Source: Nonlabens arenilitoris (lineage in GTDB: Bacteria > Bacteroidota > Bacteroidia > Flavobacteriales > Flavobacteriaceae). From it: DNA of 64,000 nt. The DNA lies in the NCBI RefSeq assembly GCF_002954765.1, contig NZ_MTPW01000001.1, positions 496,001 through 560,000 of the forward strand, given 5' to 3'. Shown here piece by piece: positions 1 to 8,900 of this stretch. Below the pieces are notes generated by a model, which ran no database searches, was not told where the DNA came from, and saw only the letters and a program-made list of their open reading frames with translations. The stretch's first letter is position 1; each line of letters starts with the position of its first letter. The translations under genes were made by a program, and so were the position numbers.

Positions 1-761
1 AAGCAAATGGAAAAGAGCAAATGCGCAAATTCCTTAAAGAGGCTATGGATGGGTACCTATTAGGTAGAACCGTTGAGCAAATCAAAGAGAATCCATTAAT
101 GTATAATGAGAACCAACAGTACATTCATTATCAAAAAGGTTCCTTAGTACTATATGCGATGAGTGACTATCTAGGTGATGAAAAATTTAATGCTGTCATA
201 AAGAGATTTGCTCAACAACATCAATTTAAAGGAGCTCCTTATCCAGTTGCAACAGAGTTTGTAAACGATATTAAAGCGGTGACACCAGATTCTTTACAGT
301 ATCTAGTTACTGATATGTTTGAAACAATCACTTTGTATAACAATAAAGTAAAAGAAGCGACTTATCAAGAATTACCAGATGGTAAATATCTAGTTACATT
401 AGATGCTCAAGTGATCAAGTACCGCTCTAACGAGAAAGGTAAGTCTGTTTATAAAAATATCGCTGGTGACAGCCTTACTTTTACACCTGAAGGAAAAACC
501 AAAGCATTACAGTCATTACCACTTGCAGATTATATAGAGGTAGGTGTATTTGGCGAAGTAAACGATGATAATGGATTAGAAAAAGTTCTCTACTTAGAAA
601 AATTAAAGGTGTCTGAGATATCAAACACTTTTGACATTATAGTAGATGAAAAACCGATAGAAGCTGGTATCGATCCTTATAATAAGCTGATTGATAGAAA
701 TAGCGACGACAACAGGTCAAAACTATCAGAAAAAAAATCTAGCACGACCGCAAAAGAATAA
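1..761 (+). CDS. M1-family aminopeptidase-like protein, C-terminal part (5' end outside window)
   Basis: The reading frame is open from the first bases of the window and runs to a stop at 761, so this is the C-terminal ~252 residues of a larger protein; the internal ATG at 21 is not a natural start. The segment with IHYQKGSLVLYAMSDYLGD resembles the region of M1 zinc aminopeptidases just after the zinc-binding site, where a conserved Tyr and a KG-containing helix occur. In Flavobacteria such a domain is often fused behind ABC-2 type permease segments; that part would lie upstream and cannot be seen. The last ~30 residues are Ser/Lys/Glu-rich and probably disordered. The zinc motif itself is not in the window, so the family call rests on a limited stretch. 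Confidence 0.6.
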   Translation, partial: ANGKEQMRKFLKEAMDGYLLGRTVEQIKENPLMYNENQQYIHYQKGSLVLYAMSDYLGDEKFNAVIKRFAQQHQFKGAPYPVATEFVNDIKAVTPDSLQYLVTDMFETITLYNNKVKEATYQELPDGKYLVTLDAQVIKYRSNEKGKSVYKNIAGDSLTFTPEGKTKALQSLPLADYIEVGVFGEVNDDNGLEKVLYLEKLKVSEISNTFDIIVDEKPIEAGIDPYNKLIDRNSDDNRSKLSEKKSSTTAKE

Positions 762-783
762 AAACTTTATTGATTAGAGTAGG

Positions 784-842
784 TTACCACTTACCATTTT
801 AGAATTGTGATGCAGCAGTTTTAAGGTGGTAAGTTTTTTTTT
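784..842 (+). terminator. Probable intrinsic terminator of the aminopeptidase-like gene
   Basis: TTACCAC at 784-790 pairs with GTGGTAA at 826-832 and is followed by a run of ten T. The loop is long (about 35 bases), so this is weaker than the other terminators of the window. Confidence 0.45.
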
Positions 843-914
843 AGTCATATAATAAGATTTCTTTAAAATATCTCTTTTAACAAATCGATGTAGCAATACC
901 ATCTATTTGCACCT

Positions 915-922
915 TATCTTTA
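915..922 (+). promoter_or_regulatory. Candidate -7 box, TATCTTTA, leaderless arrangement
   Basis: TATCTTTA matches the Bacteroidota -7 consensus TAnnTTTG in all but the last base. It ends four bases before the ATG at 927, so transcription would begin at or next to the start codon. No convincing TTG is seen at -33. The same four-base gap occurs at rlmB, rarA, radC and pyrE. Confidence 0.35.
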
Positions 923-926
923 AGAT

Positions 927-2351
927 ATGAAAGTTCTACTCACAGGTGCAAATGGTTACATAGGTATAAGATTATTATATGAATTACTTAAACAAGATCA
1001 TGAAGTAATTTGTGCTGTACGCAGTGCCGCTCGACTATCGGTACCGCAAGAGATTAAAGATCAAATCGAAATTATAGAAATTGATTTTTTAAACTTAAAA
1101 TCACAACAAGAATTACCTCAAGACATAGACGCCTCTTACTACCTCATTCATTCTATGAGTAGCAGTACAGAGAGCTTTGACACGATGGAAGCAGAAAGCG
1201 CCATAAATTTTGTGCAACTCATTAATCGCACAAGCTGTAAACAAATCATTTATTTATCGGGAATTGTTAATGAAGATAAGCTTAGTAAACATTTGCTTTC
1301 GCGAAAGCGTGTTGAAGATCTTCTCTACACAGCAACAGCCGCAGTGACCGTACTTAGAGCTGGAATTATAGTAGGCAGCGGAAGTTCATCATTTGAAATC
1401 GTGCGTGATCTATGTGAAAAGTTACCTTTAATGATCACGCCTAAATGGGTCAACACTAAAACACACCCTATAGCGATACGTAATGTAATGAGTTACCTCA
1501 CCGGTGTATTAGGTCACAAAGACTGTTATAATCATAGTTATGATATAGGTGGTAAAGATGTTCTTACCTATAAAGAAATGATGACACGTTATGCTAAGAT
1601 GCGTAAAATCAAACTGTACATCATCACAGTACCTATTATGACTCCTAAGCTTAGTTCTTACTGGCTATATTTTGTCACCAGCACTTCTTATAAGCTAGCA
1701 CAAAATCTGGTCAACAGTATGGCGATTGAAGTAGTTGCACAGCCTAACGACTTGAGGGAAAAGCTAGACATTCATTTATTTAGTTATGAAGAAGCGCTAG
1801 CTATGGCATTTACTAAGATTGAACAAAACCAAGTAGCCAGTAGCTGGAAAGACTCTATGGTAAGCGGTCGTTTTAAACGTAATCTCAATAAATATAAACA
1901 AGTGCCTAGCTATGGATGCTTAAAGGATGCTCAACAATTAAAAACAGAAGACCCAGATGCAGCACTAGAACGCATATGGTCCATAGGTGGTAAGAATGGA
2001 TATTATTATGCCACTTTTTTATGGAAAATAAGAGGCTATGTAGATAAACTTATGGGCGGTGTAGGATTACGTCGTGGTCGTACTAATGTTAATACAATAT
2101 ATGCTGGAGATTCTTTAGATTTCTGGAGAGTTCTAGTAGCAGATAAGAAAGAGAAAAGATTACTACTATTTGCTGAAATGCGAGTACCAGGAGAAGCGTG
2201 GTTAGAATTTGAAATCGATGAAGATAATGTGGTTCACCAAACTGCGACATTTAGACCGCGAGGTATATGGGGACGCTTATATTGGTATTCTATGCTGCCC
2301 TTTCATTACTTTATTTTTGCAGGGATGATCAAGCGTATCGCAAAGGGATAA
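927..2351 (+). CDS. NAD(P)-binding SDR-family protein with C-terminal DUF2867 domain
   Basis: This 474-residue protein starts with a Rossmann nucleotide-binding motif (TGANGYIG, residues 7-14) typical of atypical/NmrA-like short-chain dehydrogenases. It has a YLIHSMSS segment and a LSGIV strand in place of the classical catalytic tetrad. The last ~150 residues (from ERIWSIGGKNGYYY, with LWKIRG and a W-rich end) form a DUF2867-type domain. SDR-DUF2867 fusions are common in Flavobacteria; the substrate is unknown, with quinone or membrane-linked redox roles only suggested. It is a single-gene unit with a candidate promoter box directly before the ATG and a strong terminator behind it. The genome-wide palindrome is embedded at 1295-1308, encoding LSRKR. 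Confidence 0.85.
   Translation: MKVLLTGANGYIGIRLLYELLKQDHEVICAVRSAARLSVPQEIKDQIEIIEIDFLNLKSQQELPQDIDASYYLIHSMSSSTESFDTMEAESAINFVQLINRTSCKQIIYLSGIVNEDKLSKHLLSRKRVEDLLYTATAAVTVLRAGIIVGSGSSSFEIVRDLCEKLPLMITPKWVNTKTHPIAIRNVMSYLTGVLGHKDCYNHSYDIGGKDVLTYKEMMTRYAKMRKIKLYIITVPIMTPKLSSYWLYFVTSTSYKLAQNLVNSMAIEVVAQPNDLREKLDIHLFSYEEALAMAFTKIEQNQVASSWKDSMVSGRFKRNLNKYKQVPSYGCLKDAQQLKTEDPDAALERIWSIGGKNGYYYATFLWKIRGYVDKLMGGVGLRRGRTNVNTIYAGDSLDFWRVLVADKKEKRLLLFAEMRVPGEAWLEFEIDEDNVVHQTATFRPRGIWGRLYWYSMLPFHYFIFAGMIKRIAKG
1295..1308. repeat. CGCTTTCGCGAAAGCG-family palindrome, exact copy 1
   Basis: Exact 14-bp core GCTTTCGCGAAAGC inside the SDR gene. It is read in the frame CTT TCG CGA AAG and encodes LSRKR. Confidence 0.9.
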
Positions 2352-2355
2352 AATA

Positions 2356-2386
2356 AAAAAGGGTAGAATTTACTTCTACCCTTTTT
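2356..2386. terminator. Bidirectional intrinsic terminator between convergent genes
   Basis: AAAAAGGGTAGAA (2356-2368) and TTCTACCCTTTTT (2374-2386) form a perfect 13-bp stem with a 5-base loop and A/T tails on both sides. It lies between the plus-strand SDR gene and minus-strand ctlX, and can serve both. Confidence 0.9.
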
Positions 2387-2406
2387 CTATACTGTTTAAA
2401 TAGTGA

Positions 2407-3348
2407 TTATGCTTTTGGTAAAAATACCTCAGCCATCATACACCTAACAGATCCACCACCTAAGGCTTCAATAGTTTCAATAGATGGATGTACTATCTCA
2501 TTATATTTTTCAAGTTTTTTGATCTGGTCTGCAGTTAATGATTGGTAAGCTTGATCACTCATAATTAGTAATCTATCACCTGCCTCATTATGGACTTGCA
2601 TCATATTACCAGCAAATGCGTTTACTTGATTTTCTGTAATAGCTATGACATCTTTCCCATCTTCTTTAAGATGTTTTAAAACATTTTTACGTTCAGTTTT
2701 GTCATCTATGCAGTCTAAACATATAACGGCATAGTTTTCTCCTAGTGCCATCATGACATTAGTATGATAGATAGGCAATCGCTTATCCTCTACAGTTTGG
2801 TATGCGGTAAAAATTACAGGTGTATATTCAAAATCTTCACAAAACTCTATAAACAACTCCTCATCTGCACGAGGTGATATACTACAATAAGCTTTCTTAT
2901 TAACTCGATCTAGTAATAAGCTACCAGTTCCTTCTAGAAAATACCCTTCATCTTCGGCACTAGTATAGTCTATAATGTTTGCGATACTGAATCCTTCTTT
3001 CTCTAGCGTGTCTAAAACTTCTGGTCTGCGTTCTAAGCGACGATTTTCTGCAAACATAGGATATAGGGCTATATCTCCATTTTGATGTGTAGAAATCCAA
3101 TTATTGGGAAAAATAGAATCTGGCGTATCGTTCTTTTCATCGTCTGAAATGATGATTACATTGATTCCTTTATTTTTTAACGCAGTTGTAAAAGCATCAA
3201 ATTCTTCTTGAGCTTTGTTATTTGCTACTTCATTTTTAATGCGCCCGTGTGCCTCTTGATCTTGGTAATAATTATTAACAGCTGTTTGTTCATTTAAACG
3301 GAACTGCACCGGCCTTACCATAAAAACCGTATCTGTAATTTGTTTCAT
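2407..3348 (-). CDS. ctlX: Citrulline utilization hydrolase CtlX-type arginine deiminase-related protein
   Basis: This 313-residue protein belongs to the guanidino-group-modifying (pentein) superfamily, which hydrolyses or transfers amidino groups via a catalytic cysteine. Near the N-terminus it has MVRPVQFRLNEQTAVNN, characteristic of the CtlX/amidinotransferase-like branch; it also has IFPNNWIST, EGTGSLLLDR and, near the C-terminus, GGGSVRCMMAEVF with the presumed nucleophilic Cys. I chose the ATG at 3348 rather than the upstream in-frame ATG at 3378. It matches the family's N-terminus and overlaps the preceding gene's stop as TAATG, a translational-coupling arrangement. With the upstream deiminase-like gene it forms a two-gene operon, which suggests arginine, citrulline or methylarginine breakdown. 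The exact substrate cannot be read from sequence. Confidence 0.8.
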   Translation of the reverse strand: MKQITDTVFMVRPVQFRLNEQTAVNNYYQDQEAHGRIKNEVANNKAQEEFDAFTTALKNKGINVIIISDDEKNDTPDSIFPNNWISTHQNGDIALYPMFAENRRLERRPEVLDTLEKEGFSIANIIDYTSAEDEGYFLEGTGSLLLDRVNKKAYCSISPRADEELFIEFCEDFEYTPVIFTAYQTVEDKRLPIYHTNVMMALGENYAVICLDCIDDKTERKNVLKHLKEDGKDVIAITENQVNAFAGNMMQVHNEAGDRLLIMSDQAYQSLTADQIKKLEKYNEIVHPSIETIEALGGGSVRCMMAEVFLPKA

Positions 3349-4268
3349 TAATCTCTTATTAGTGGTAAAGTTGAACATCTTAAAAGACCTTCTTGTTTAG
3401 AAATTTCGGCATAAGGCACCTCTTCTACTGTTATCCCATGATTGCGTAACCATGTATTCAATCGAGTAAAATTCTTTTCTGAGACAACCACATCTGGTGC
3501 TATAGAAAATACATTTGAATTCATGTGATACATCTCTTCCTGTGAAATTTCAAAACAATTCTCCTTTCCAAAAAAGTCTACCAAATACTGATATTCTTCT
3601 TCTTGAAGAAAGCCATTTTTATGTATAATACATTTATCCTTTCCAACTGGTTGAAAGCAACAATCTAGGTGTAAGGCGTTATTATATGGGTCTAGGTTGT
3701 CTTTACGCAGGTTAAAACTCATCACTTTTTTATGCGGAAAAGTATTTTTTAACCACTCTATGGCTTCTACGTTTGTACGCGCTATAATATAATCTGCATA
3801 GTCATCACCACGATAGGTTCCAACAAAGATATATTCACCGTATAGCATGACATCACCACCTTCAATGTGGACTTCTTCTGGTGGTCTAATAACCTTATCT
3901 GGACTTATTTGGTCAATCACATATTGTATCGCCTCTATTTCTTCCTCGCGGTCTGGTAATATATTTGCTTTTACAAAAACATCATCAATTACAAAGCCTA
4001 TATCTCTAGTAAATATCTGGTTACAATCCTCAATATGTGTTGGTCTATAGACCTTAACATCATACTTTTTAAATACGGCATTTACAGCTTCCATCTCTGT
4101 AACCATGTCTTCATTTGATGGATAAGTTCCTGCTAGGATGTGCTCGCGTGATTTAGGATCATAAGCATCCTCTAAAGCAGGCTCAGGACCATTACTCGCA
4201 GCAGTTCCTAGAATCACAGCACGCAATCGCGAGGTTTCATCAATTACATTAAGATTTAATTTATTCAT
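3348..4268 (-). CDS. Arginine deiminase / dimethylargininase-family protein
   Basis: This 306-residue member of the guanidino-group-modifying superfamily is distinct from its neighbour ctlX. Visible family motifs are IFTRDIGF, the acidic EGGDVMLYG substrate loop, ALHLDCCF carrying the catalytic His, and LLRCSTLPL at the C-terminus carrying the nucleophilic Cys. All catalytic positions look intact, so an active deiminase, dimethylaminohydrolase or amidinotransferase is likely; sequence alone does not separate these. It is the first gene of the operon with ctlX (one-base stop/start overlap). Tandem pentein hydrolases may act on related substrates such as arginine and N-methylated arginine; this is inference. 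Confidence 0.8.
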   Translation of the reverse strand: MNKLNLNVIDETSRLRAVILGTAASNGPEPALEDAYDPKSREHILAGTYPSNEDMVTEMEAVNAVFKKYDVKVYRPTHIEDCNQIFTRDIGFVIDDVFVKANILPDREEEIEAIQYVIDQISPDKVIRPPEEVHIEGGDVMLYGEYIFVGTYRGDDYADYIIARTNVEAIEWLKNTFPHKKVMSFNLRKDNLDPYNNALHLDCCFQPVGKDKCIIHKNGFLQEEEYQYLVDFFGKENCFEISQEEMYHMNSNVFSIAPDVVVSEKNFTRLNTWLRNHGITVEEVPYAEISKQEGLLRCSTLPLIRD

Positions 4269-4341
4269 ATTGCGAATTTAATAATATAACAACCAATTTT
4301 TTATGGAATCCACATTGAGTTTATCAACTTTATTTCTCAAT

Positions 4342-4374
4342 AAAAAACTCCCTAACACAACGCGCTAGAGAGTT
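4342..4374 (-). terminator. gltA: Intrinsic terminator downstream of citrate synthase
   Basis: Read on the minus strand, AACTCTCTA and TAGGGAGTT form a 9-bp stem (one G-U pair) followed by TTTTTATT. It isolates gltA from the deiminase operon. Confidence 0.75.
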
Positions 4375-4397
4375 TATAAAATTTGTGATTTAAAAAA

Positions 4398-5684
4398 TTA
4401 CCTGTTAGATACTTCTTTAAATGACCTGTGATTCTCACCAGTATATACCTGACGTGGACGACCTATAGGTTCTTTGTTTTCACGCATTTCTTTCCACTGT
4501 GCAATCCATCCTGGTAAACGACCTAGTGCAAACATTACGGTAAACATCTCCACAGGAATTCCCATTGCACGATAAATGATACCTGAATAGAAATCTACAT
4601 TAGGATATAATTTGCGATCTACAAAATATGGATCATTAAGAGCCTCTTGTTCGAGACCTTTTGCAATATCTAAGATAGGATCATCGACACCTAGAGCTTC
4701 AAGCACCTCATCTGCAGCTACTTTAATAATTTTTGCTCGTGGATCAAAGTTTTTATATACTCTATGACCGAATCCCATTAAACGGAAAGGATCTTCTTTA
4801 TCTTTAGCTTTGGCCATGTACTTTTTAGTATCACCACCATCTTCTTTTATTGCTTCTAGCATTTCTAGAACGGCCTGGTTTGCTCCACCATGAAGTGGTC
4901 CCCATAACGCATTTATTCCAGCACTTAAACTTGCAAAAAGACCTGCATGTGAAGATCCTACAATACGTACCGTACTTGTAGAGCAATTTTGTTCATGGTC
5001 TGCATGAAGAATTAATAACTTATCAAGAGCTTGAGAAACTATAGGGTCTACCGTATAGTCAGAGTTAGGCTTTTTAAACATCATTTTAAGGATGTTATCT
5101 ACGTAGCCTAGATTATCGTCTCCATAATCAAGAGGCTGTCCCGTGCGTTTTCTTAATGCCCAAGCTACAAGAACTGGAAATTTACCCATGATCTTAACAA
5201 TAGCATTGTACATATCTTCTTCACTATCTACATTTACAGATGTAGGATTGAAAGCAATTAAGGCACTAGTTAATGAAGAAAGCACACCCATAGGATGAGC
5301 AGATTTAGGAAAACCGTCTAAAATTTTCTTTACATCTTCATCAACATGTGAGTTTGCTTTTATGTCTGCATGAAATTTGTCTAATTGCGTTTGAGTAGGC
5401 AATTCTCCAAAAATTAATAGATAAGCTACTTCTAGGAAATCTGCCTTATCAGCTAGTTCTTCAATAGAATAACCACGATACCTAAGAATACCTTCTTCTC
5501 CATTAAGGAAAGTAATAGCACTCTCACAACTACCTGTATTTTTATATCCAGGATCAATTGTAGTAATACCACCTGTTGCACCTCTTAAAGCCTTAATATC
5601 TATGGCTTTTTCATTTTCTGTTCCAGTGATTATTGGGAATTCATATTTCTTCCCATCGATTTCTAAGATAGCTTTTTCTGACAT
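4398..5684 (-). CDS. gltA: Citrate synthase
   Basis: This 428-residue protein condenses acetyl-CoA with oxaloacetate to form citrate, the entry step of the TCA cycle, in the cytoplasm. Its length and N-terminal beta-rich domain (ILEIDGKKYEFPI) match the long bacterial hexameric type. Catalytic histidines lie in LILHADHEQNCSTS and GFGHRVYKNFDPRAK, and the catalytic Asp in VDFYSGIIY. It is a single-gene unit: its own terminator lies at 4342-4374, and upstream a candidate -7 box (TATTTTTG on the minus strand, 5710-5717) and a copy of the genome-wide palindrome (5857-5870) are found. Nothing unusual is seen in the coding sequence. Confidence 0.97.
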   Translation of the reverse strand: MSEKAILEIDGKKYEFPIITGTENEKAIDIKALRGATGGITTIDPGYKNTGSCESAITFLNGEEGILRYRGYSIEELADKADFLEVAYLLIFGELPTQTQLDKFHADIKANSHVDEDVKKILDGFPKSAHPMGVLSSLTSALIAFNPTSVNVDSEEDMYNAIVKIMGKFPVLVAWALRKRTGQPLDYGDDNLGYVDNILKMMFKKPNSDYTVDPIVSQALDKLLILHADHEQNCSTSTVRIVGSSHAGLFASLSAGINALWGPLHGGANQAVLEMLEAIKEDGGDTKKYMAKAKDKEDPFRLMGFGHRVYKNFDPRAKIIKVAADEVLEALGVDDPILDIAKGLEQEALNDPYFVDRKLYPNVDFYSGIIYRAMGIPVEMFTVMFALGRLPGWIAQWKEMRENKEPIGRPRQVYTGENHRSFKEVSNR

Positions 5685-5709
5685 TATTATATTTTGGATT
5701 TAACTACTT

Positions 5710-5717
5710 CAAAAATA
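5710..5717 (-). promoter_or_regulatory. gltA: Candidate -7 box of gltA, TATTTTTG
   Basis: On the minus strand TATTTTTG fits TAnnTTTG, 25 bases before the gltA ATG. No clear TTG is seen at the expected -33 distance. Confidence 0.4.
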
Positions 5718-5856
5718 ATACATAGACCGTTAAGTTGTCGTTAATCGAGACTAGATATTTAACACTTTTAAGAAAATATTTTGGTTTTCTATATCGATTT
5801 CGGTTGTTATGTGTATTTAGTGAGATCAATAAAGGTCAGAAGGGTATGTTTTACTC

Positions 5857-5870
5857 GCTTTCGCGAAAGC
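5857..5870. repeat. CGCTTTCGCGAAAGCG-family palindrome, exact copy 2 (intergenic)
   Basis: Exact core with C and G flanks (5856-5871), in the 270-base gap between gltA and the metalloprotease gene. It is not followed by a T-run in either direction, so it does not look like a terminator. Confidence 0.9.
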
Positions 5871-5890
5871 GTAATTATTCTTAAAATATA

Positions 5891-5918
5891 AAACGGCGAC
5901 CAAAAATGATCGCCGTTT
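5891..5918 (-). terminator. Probable terminator of the T9SS metalloprotease gene
   Basis: AAACGGCGA (5891-5899) and TCGCCGTTT (5910-5918) form a GC-rich 9-bp stem downstream of the minus-strand protease gene. The following minus-strand sequence is T/A-rich (TTTTATATTTTAA), not a pure T-run. Confidence 0.7.
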
Positions 5919-5954
5919 CAACTGTCTGATAGTTCCCAAAAACTTATTCAAACA

Positions 5955-8900
5955 TTATTTCACTATGATTTGTAATGTTGCATTCTCTTCATTTGTTGAT
6001 ACCTGAACTAGATACATCCCACTACTTAAATTTGCTTTAGGTTTAATTATAATACTGTTATTGAAAGTAGCATTTTGGGTATGTATTAATTGACCTAACG
6101 TATTATACAAACTAACCGTCACTTCTTTACCATTCAATAAATCGCTTTGTATAGCAAACTGACCACTGGTAACTGGATTAGGGAACAACCTAAGGTCTTC
6201 CTGTAGGTTGATATCATTACTACTTAATGTCACGTTTTCAAATACGATTTCAAATCTGTTTATATTACTACTTGCTGCATCGCCTGGCACCACGTCAAAA
6301 TCAATAGAATTAGTACCTTCTATAAGATCTGTACGAATTAATGTATAGTGATCTACTAATACCGGCTTTACTCCTACTAACCCATCTATAAGTACCTGTA
6401 ATGTATATTGTGTTGCTCTAAATCGATCTGTAAGTAAGGTTATGTGATCTCCTACTACAGGCATAATATTTTTATCAATACTTAATAGATTTCCATTTTG
6501 TACGATAGCTAGAGTTTCATCTTGATTATAAAACTTTACGGCATCACTTTGATCTACTTGTGGATTATTTGCACTATTAATACGTCTTACAGTTTGATCC
6601 ATAATTGTTTGGGAATTACGATTAACCAGACTGACAAGAACACTTGAATTGTTTTGAGGCTGATTAAAAATATTATTTAAATCTTCATCAACTGATTTAT
6701 GAGATTCTTTAAAAGTAATATTTGCCGCTCCGCTTGCTTGAACAAATATAGATTGACCTGGTTGTAAGTATTTATTTGCATTACTAGCAAAAGGTATAGG
6801 GTCACCGTTGAGTGTAGTCATATCTAGAGTAGCATAACCACCTCTTGTATTTAAGTTAGGATCCCAGTAGTATGCAAAATTCACGTTAACACCAGAAGTC
6901 GATACATCATTGAGGACAGTTTTAAAATCTACATTTGCCTGATATGGGTTTGCTATCATTATAAAATCCCCATTACTAGTGGCTAGTGAATTATTAAAAT
7001 CACCTAGGTGCAAATTACCTTTTGCTCTCAAGGTTGTATTAGTAGCTGCAGGCGCATTTTGCGTAATATCTACCGTTCGATCACCTCTTACCATTAAACG
7101 ATATGCTGTACCTACCTGTAGTGTATTGACATCAGTATTAGCTTGAGTTACCCATACAGAATTTACTGCATCGTAAGTAAACATTGAAGGATTACCTGAT
7201 GCTGTCATGTCAAATCCATTTGCACCAGTACTTGATCCTGTTATATGTGTACCTAATCCTGATGCCGTAGATCCATTTTCTTGCCAATTTTGATAAATTG
7301 AGTTAGTGGAATTTACAGAAGAGGCTACTAATCTAAAAGCTCTTTTTGCAGGAATATATCGTTCCACCTGTACAACTCCATTAATGGTAGCAACGCTAGC
7401 GTCATCTAACTGAGCTGTTCCATTTACATCACTACGGAACACTATGTTCCCATTAGTATTGATAGTTGTACTTGCAGGCGTAAATACATCGTGTATATTC
7501 ATTACTGCAGTTATTGATATTGTATTTGAACCTGTCATGGTTACCTGACCAATGTCAATAATACCATCACCTGAAATTGTCTGTGCACTAGAACCAGAGA
7601 AAATTAACCGCCCATCAGTAGCACCAATGTATCCATCAGTCGAAAGATCACCTAGTATAGTAAGGCTATTATTGAGGAATAAACTATTTGCATTTCCAAT
7701 AATCTGAAAATTATTAATGTGAGAATCAGTCCCGATGGTTGCTAAGCCATTTATCACTTGCGCATTGAGACTAGCAGTATCTGCATTAGGAGCAAATGGC
7801 GTCCAACCATTATCATATATTAAAGTAGGCTCTTCAATAGATATATTAAATGTTTGAGCATTCATTAAAGTATTTGTATCACCTAATACTGTGAAATCAA
7901 AACTATCCGTAAGCACTAATTCAGTAGAATCATGATTATAAACAATTCTATTATTATTAAGATCTGCTTGAGTGAACGTGTCTCCTAAGCTAAGTGCTAC
8001 ATTGCTTAACTCTAATTCACCTTGCTTAGGCAAGCGAGTAACTACATAAACCATATTTGCATTAGTAGTACCTGATTGTTGAGTCCTTAGTAAAGTTTGA
8101 TCTATAACTGTAGATGCTCCGTAAGCAGTCATCAGTAGGTTATTTCTGTTATTGTCAATATCGTTAACATATTGTAGTCTTCCGCAAACGGTTACACTGA
8201 ATTCTTGAAAAATACCACCTGTACCTGATGTTCTATCTGTCGCCAGCAACACCCATTCACCTTGGGCGCTTAGCCCGTTAAATCTAGAAAAAGCCTGTCC
8301 AGGTCTTAGGTTACCTGTTAACGCGCCTGTATATCCTGGGTTACAAGCAAATGCCGCTGTACCTTGATCACTAACAATTAAATCAAAATCTCTACCGGCG
8401 GCACATTCTCTATTATATACCTCTGAAAAACGACCTGAAGGAGAACTTAATTGCATTTTAATATGCCCAGTATCATTATGATCTGCACGCATGTAAAAAC
8501 TTAAATTAGTAATTTCAATATCATCTGGCACATCAACTCGGGCACTTACTGCATTCACATCAGTTTCCCATACATTATCACCATTTTCAAAGTACTCATT
8601 ATCGTAAACATTACATACATCTTGTGCAGTTTGAAAAGCAGCTATGGAAGCTATAGATCCTGTAGCACAACCATTTGATGGTGTAATTCTCCAGTAATAA
8701 ATTTGAGACGGATTAAGTAAGGTAGTCTGAAATGATGTTTTATTTACCACAGTAGCACTTTCTACTATCATAGAAAAATCAGATGATGTAGATACCTCTA
8801 CTAAATAACTAGATGCACTAGGTAAATCTTGCCACTCTAATAAAGGATTTGCGACTTGATTTCCTGCACCGTTGATAGGTGACACTATAGCAACCTCACC

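Noticed and set aside
5857..5870. Palindrome copy upstream of gltA as a terminator
   Set aside because: No T-run on either side, and a better hairpin for the protease gene lies at 5891-5918.
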